This document shows positions 61,482-64,000 of a stretch of 64,000 nt of DNA, one piece after another. Origin of the DNA: Alnus glutinosa. Lineage: Eukaryota; Streptophyta; Magnoliopsida; Fagales; Betulaceae. Numbering within the stretch: the first letter of the stretch is position 1; the number at the start of each line of letters is the position of its first letter. The notes below the pieces were generated by a model, which did no database searches, was not told the DNA's origin, and saw nothing but the letters and a program-made list of their open reading frames with translations. The translations under genes and the position numbers were made by a program. The stretch lies in contig NC_084886.1 of the NCBI RefSeq assembly GCF_958979055.1, positions 44,194,654-44,258,653 on the forward strand. The letters run 5' to 3'.

Positions 61482-63478
61482 TTACATACTAATTTTTAAA
61501 AGCAAAAGTGTCATTTAAGCAATTAAAAAAGCACGTAAAAAACACATATAATTAAAAAAAAAAAAAAATTTGTTTATCACATGACAGATGTTACTATTAA
61601 ACGTTGGTTAAAGGGTTTAAGGAAAAAGTTGGTGAAAACTTTCATATTTATCCTTTAAAGTTATTCCTTAACATACAAAATGTAACTCGCAATTTGACCT
61701 TTAAAAAGTGACGAATCACTCCTCTTTAATTAAGCATGCATGTTTGTATTCAACAAATTAATAATTATCTCCCTACAAATTCCCCTTTAACTTGTTTTCG
61801 GAAGAAGAACCCGCGCGTTCAAAAAAGGGGACGAAGAAGATAATACGGACAATTAATTACACCCTATCCAAATCCTAGAAAATATGAATACAACAATTAA
61901 TTCAAACCCAATTAACCAAAGAAAACAAACAACAAAGAAATTAATAAATGCACCACTCGATTAGTAAGACAAATATCATAGGGAAATACCTGCCCGAGAT
62001 GCATGTCCAAGAATCATTAATTAGCGAGAGGGCTAAGTATTAAAATATTACTTTAAGAAATAAATTTATTATTTTACATCAACTTAAATTTTTTTAAAAT
62101 AAGTGATGGTTTAATATAATATTAAAGTAAAAGTCTGAGTATGAGCCATATTTTCGTAATTCACCTGTGGTAGGCCTAGTTCTTCAATAAGCCAACAAAA
62201 CTAGCTGCTCAACTATATATATAGGCCTAGTTCTTCAATAAGAGAAGAGAAGCAATTTATATTTTCTTAAGAAGCAAAACATAATAAGCGAATCTTCATG
62301 TAATTCTTCCCCAAAAGAAGAAACTAAATTGAATACTTGGACACCTTTTTTTTTTTTTTTGGAACATCCCCGTTCACATAATTTCTCCATTCCTGAGTAC
62401 TCTTAGGTGTAGCCTGGATGTATTATCTATTTTCACAAATGGATTTTATGTGAAAATCTCGTACTTTAAAAGCATATGTCAATTTAGAGTAATGTTAATT
62501 AAATAAGTCTTGATCTATGTGTAACACTCCAGAAATAATTAATAAAAATAATAATTAACTTGGAAGGCTACTAGCGGAATTTTTCAAATCAACTAACGGG
62601 TAATTAACTGAAAAAAAAAAACCACTCTAAACACCTTAATTATCAAAGTAAAAGAAATAGCGAAATTAAAGCGGAATATACATACAATGATATGAGCTAC
62701 ACTTAAAGCCTCAATACATATTTTAAATAATTATGTACAACTCAACGTAAGCTAATTAATCAAATACAACTACATACGTACATCTGGAAAACAATAGACA
62801 AAAGAAGACTCAAGCATCGCCTTAACAAGTTCTCGCCTCTTATGCTCATCGTGATGAGAGACCTCTAATCACCAACTCGCTCTAGTACCTGTTAAAACCA
62901 TGAGACAAATAAATATTCTACATTTCTACAAGTGAAAAGAAAACAACTGAATAAGTCCACGACTTCTGTAGTGCCTTTGCAACCAAATATGGTATCGATC
63001 GATCTACTTGCCCCCGGTACCAACTTGCATGTTACTGCATGCCCTTAACCCTTTGCCTTTGAACTTCTTCAATCCTCAATCCATATTTCCTTTTCTCTCC
63101 GTTTCAGGAGTACTCCACATATATATATACATTTCCTCGTTACTAGCTAGTTTCCTTCCAAAGTTTTCTAATTAACTAAATTAATTATGAGTAAATTTCT
63201 TATCTATTTTGCAAAGTCACCTTCGCAAAAATTGGCTGGATCGGAGAATGGATTCAGTTTTTCTACCGGAAATAACCCTCCTAATTAGAGTATCTTCACC
63301 ATCCGATTCAGAAGCCATGGCTAGCATCTAATTAAAGACAATCTTACCAAGGCTTTTGGAGGCCATATATATATGATATTTATACCTTTGCTAATTAATT
63401 AGTTTTCCATTGGGAGCATATATAATTAATGAGTTCATGATCATATTGTTAATTGACTTTGACTTGGTGGAATATCTT
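61482..63478. other. intergenic, possible LTR start at 62522
   Basis: No supported gene. TGTAACACTCC at about 62522 resembles the terminus TGTAACGCTCC of the insertion at 31873, and downstream phrases such as AGCGGAATATA are shared in style, so an LTR of a related family may begin here. No matching right end was found in the window. Confidence 0.35.
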
Positions 63479-63481
63479 TTA

Positions 63482-63833
63482 GAGCGTTCTCATTGGGCTA
63501 ACTAAAAATTATTTTGACTAGCCCTGTAGTAGAAATTCATCTCCATATATCTGACTAGCTAATTTAGCCAAAAAAAAAAAGATAGTTAACATACAATTAA
63601 TGCATAAATATATACTAACAAAAAATTCGGTATGATTCTCTCTCCTTTTCGAAAATAGTAAAAGTGGATTAAGAAAAGTATATTTAAATGGAATAACTAA
63701 AGTAGATAGCTAAAATAGAGAAAAAGATGTATGTACTTTAGAAAAGTTGATAGCTAAAATAAAAAATTTTAAAAAATAAAAATAAAAAAATTGTTTCTTT
63801 AGCGAAAATTTACTGAGCCGGATGTGAATGCTC
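63482..63833. mobile_element. 352-bp MITE with TTA target duplication
   Basis: The left end GAGCGTTCTCATTGGGCT pairs imperfectly with the right end GAGCCGGATGTGAATGCTC. TTA flanks both sides (63479-63481 and 63834-63836). GAGCATTC-type termini and TTA duplication fit a PIF/Harbinger-like MITE. The interior is AT-rich with TAGCTAAAATA repeats and non-coding. Confidence 0.75.
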
Positions 63834-64000
63834 TTATAGCGCAAAACAATGATAGATCATACATGAATGTAGCCATAAGAGAATTAAAGTTATCAAAAGC
63901 ATCATGGAACACTCCACGTGGGTTGATTTTCAATGTATTTTTAATAAAATTAACAGAGTATGTGATTTTCACTTGTATTTTTAAATTGCATGTGAAAATT

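Overview
This window is plant nuclear DNA from a eudicot. The evidence is AT-rich intergenic DNA, GT-AG introns, plant-specific gene families and a very dense load of plant transposable elements. The transposon style suggests a woody eudicot, possibly Fagales, but I cannot fix the species from sequence alone. I see no prokaryotic operons, CRISPR arrays, rRNA or tRNA genes.

Host genes, with exon structures rebuilt by hand and checked for continuous reading frames: (1) a five-exon guanosine deaminase gene (GSDA type, minus strand, 7864-10976); (2) head to head with it, a four-exon gene for a probable plastid membrane protein with a DUF948-like segment (plus, 11457-12363); (3) two tandem minus-strand copies of a three-exon peroxisomal hotdog thioesterase like DHNAT1 (12858-13962 and 17746-20760), the second with an intron swollen by two Mutator-type elements; (4) an 80-residue small plant protein gene (24875-25117); (5) a two-exon 73-residue conserved small plant protein gene (48746-49074); (6) a ten-exon SNF5/INI1 gene (BSH type, minus, 50374-53485) giving 240 residues; (7) a five-exon non-canonical Aux/IAA gene lacking the domain II degron (minus, 59450-60916).

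The rest is mostly mobile DNA. At the left edge lie hAT, PIF/Harbinger-type and other inverted-repeat elements (327-6760). The middle holds two solo LTRs with perfect 5-bp target duplications (14512-15271, 45555-46034), a 5'-truncated LINE (31463-37160) split by a 2.6-kb antisense LTR-like insertion, and a full-length but dead Copia element with 306-bp LTRs (37809-43462). Two related poly(A)-tailed retroposons have 16-17-bp target duplications (47017-47757, 54841-55887). More hAT, Mutator-type and PIF elements fill 53811-58500, and a small inverted-repeat element sits at 63482-63833.

The most unusual pattern is a GC-rich module built from GGGGTGGCC/GGCCACCCC inverted motifs. It sits at the centre of three otherwise unrelated non-autonomous transposons: one with a 3-bp TTA target duplication and two with 9-bp duplications and different termini. 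The two Mutator-type elements also carry mirrored CACGTG (G-box) clusters, one set inside the second thioesterase gene's intron. Host genes do not form operons. Functionally the window combines purine catabolism, phylloquinone synthesis, chromatin remodelling and auxin signalling, with no evident shared pathway.
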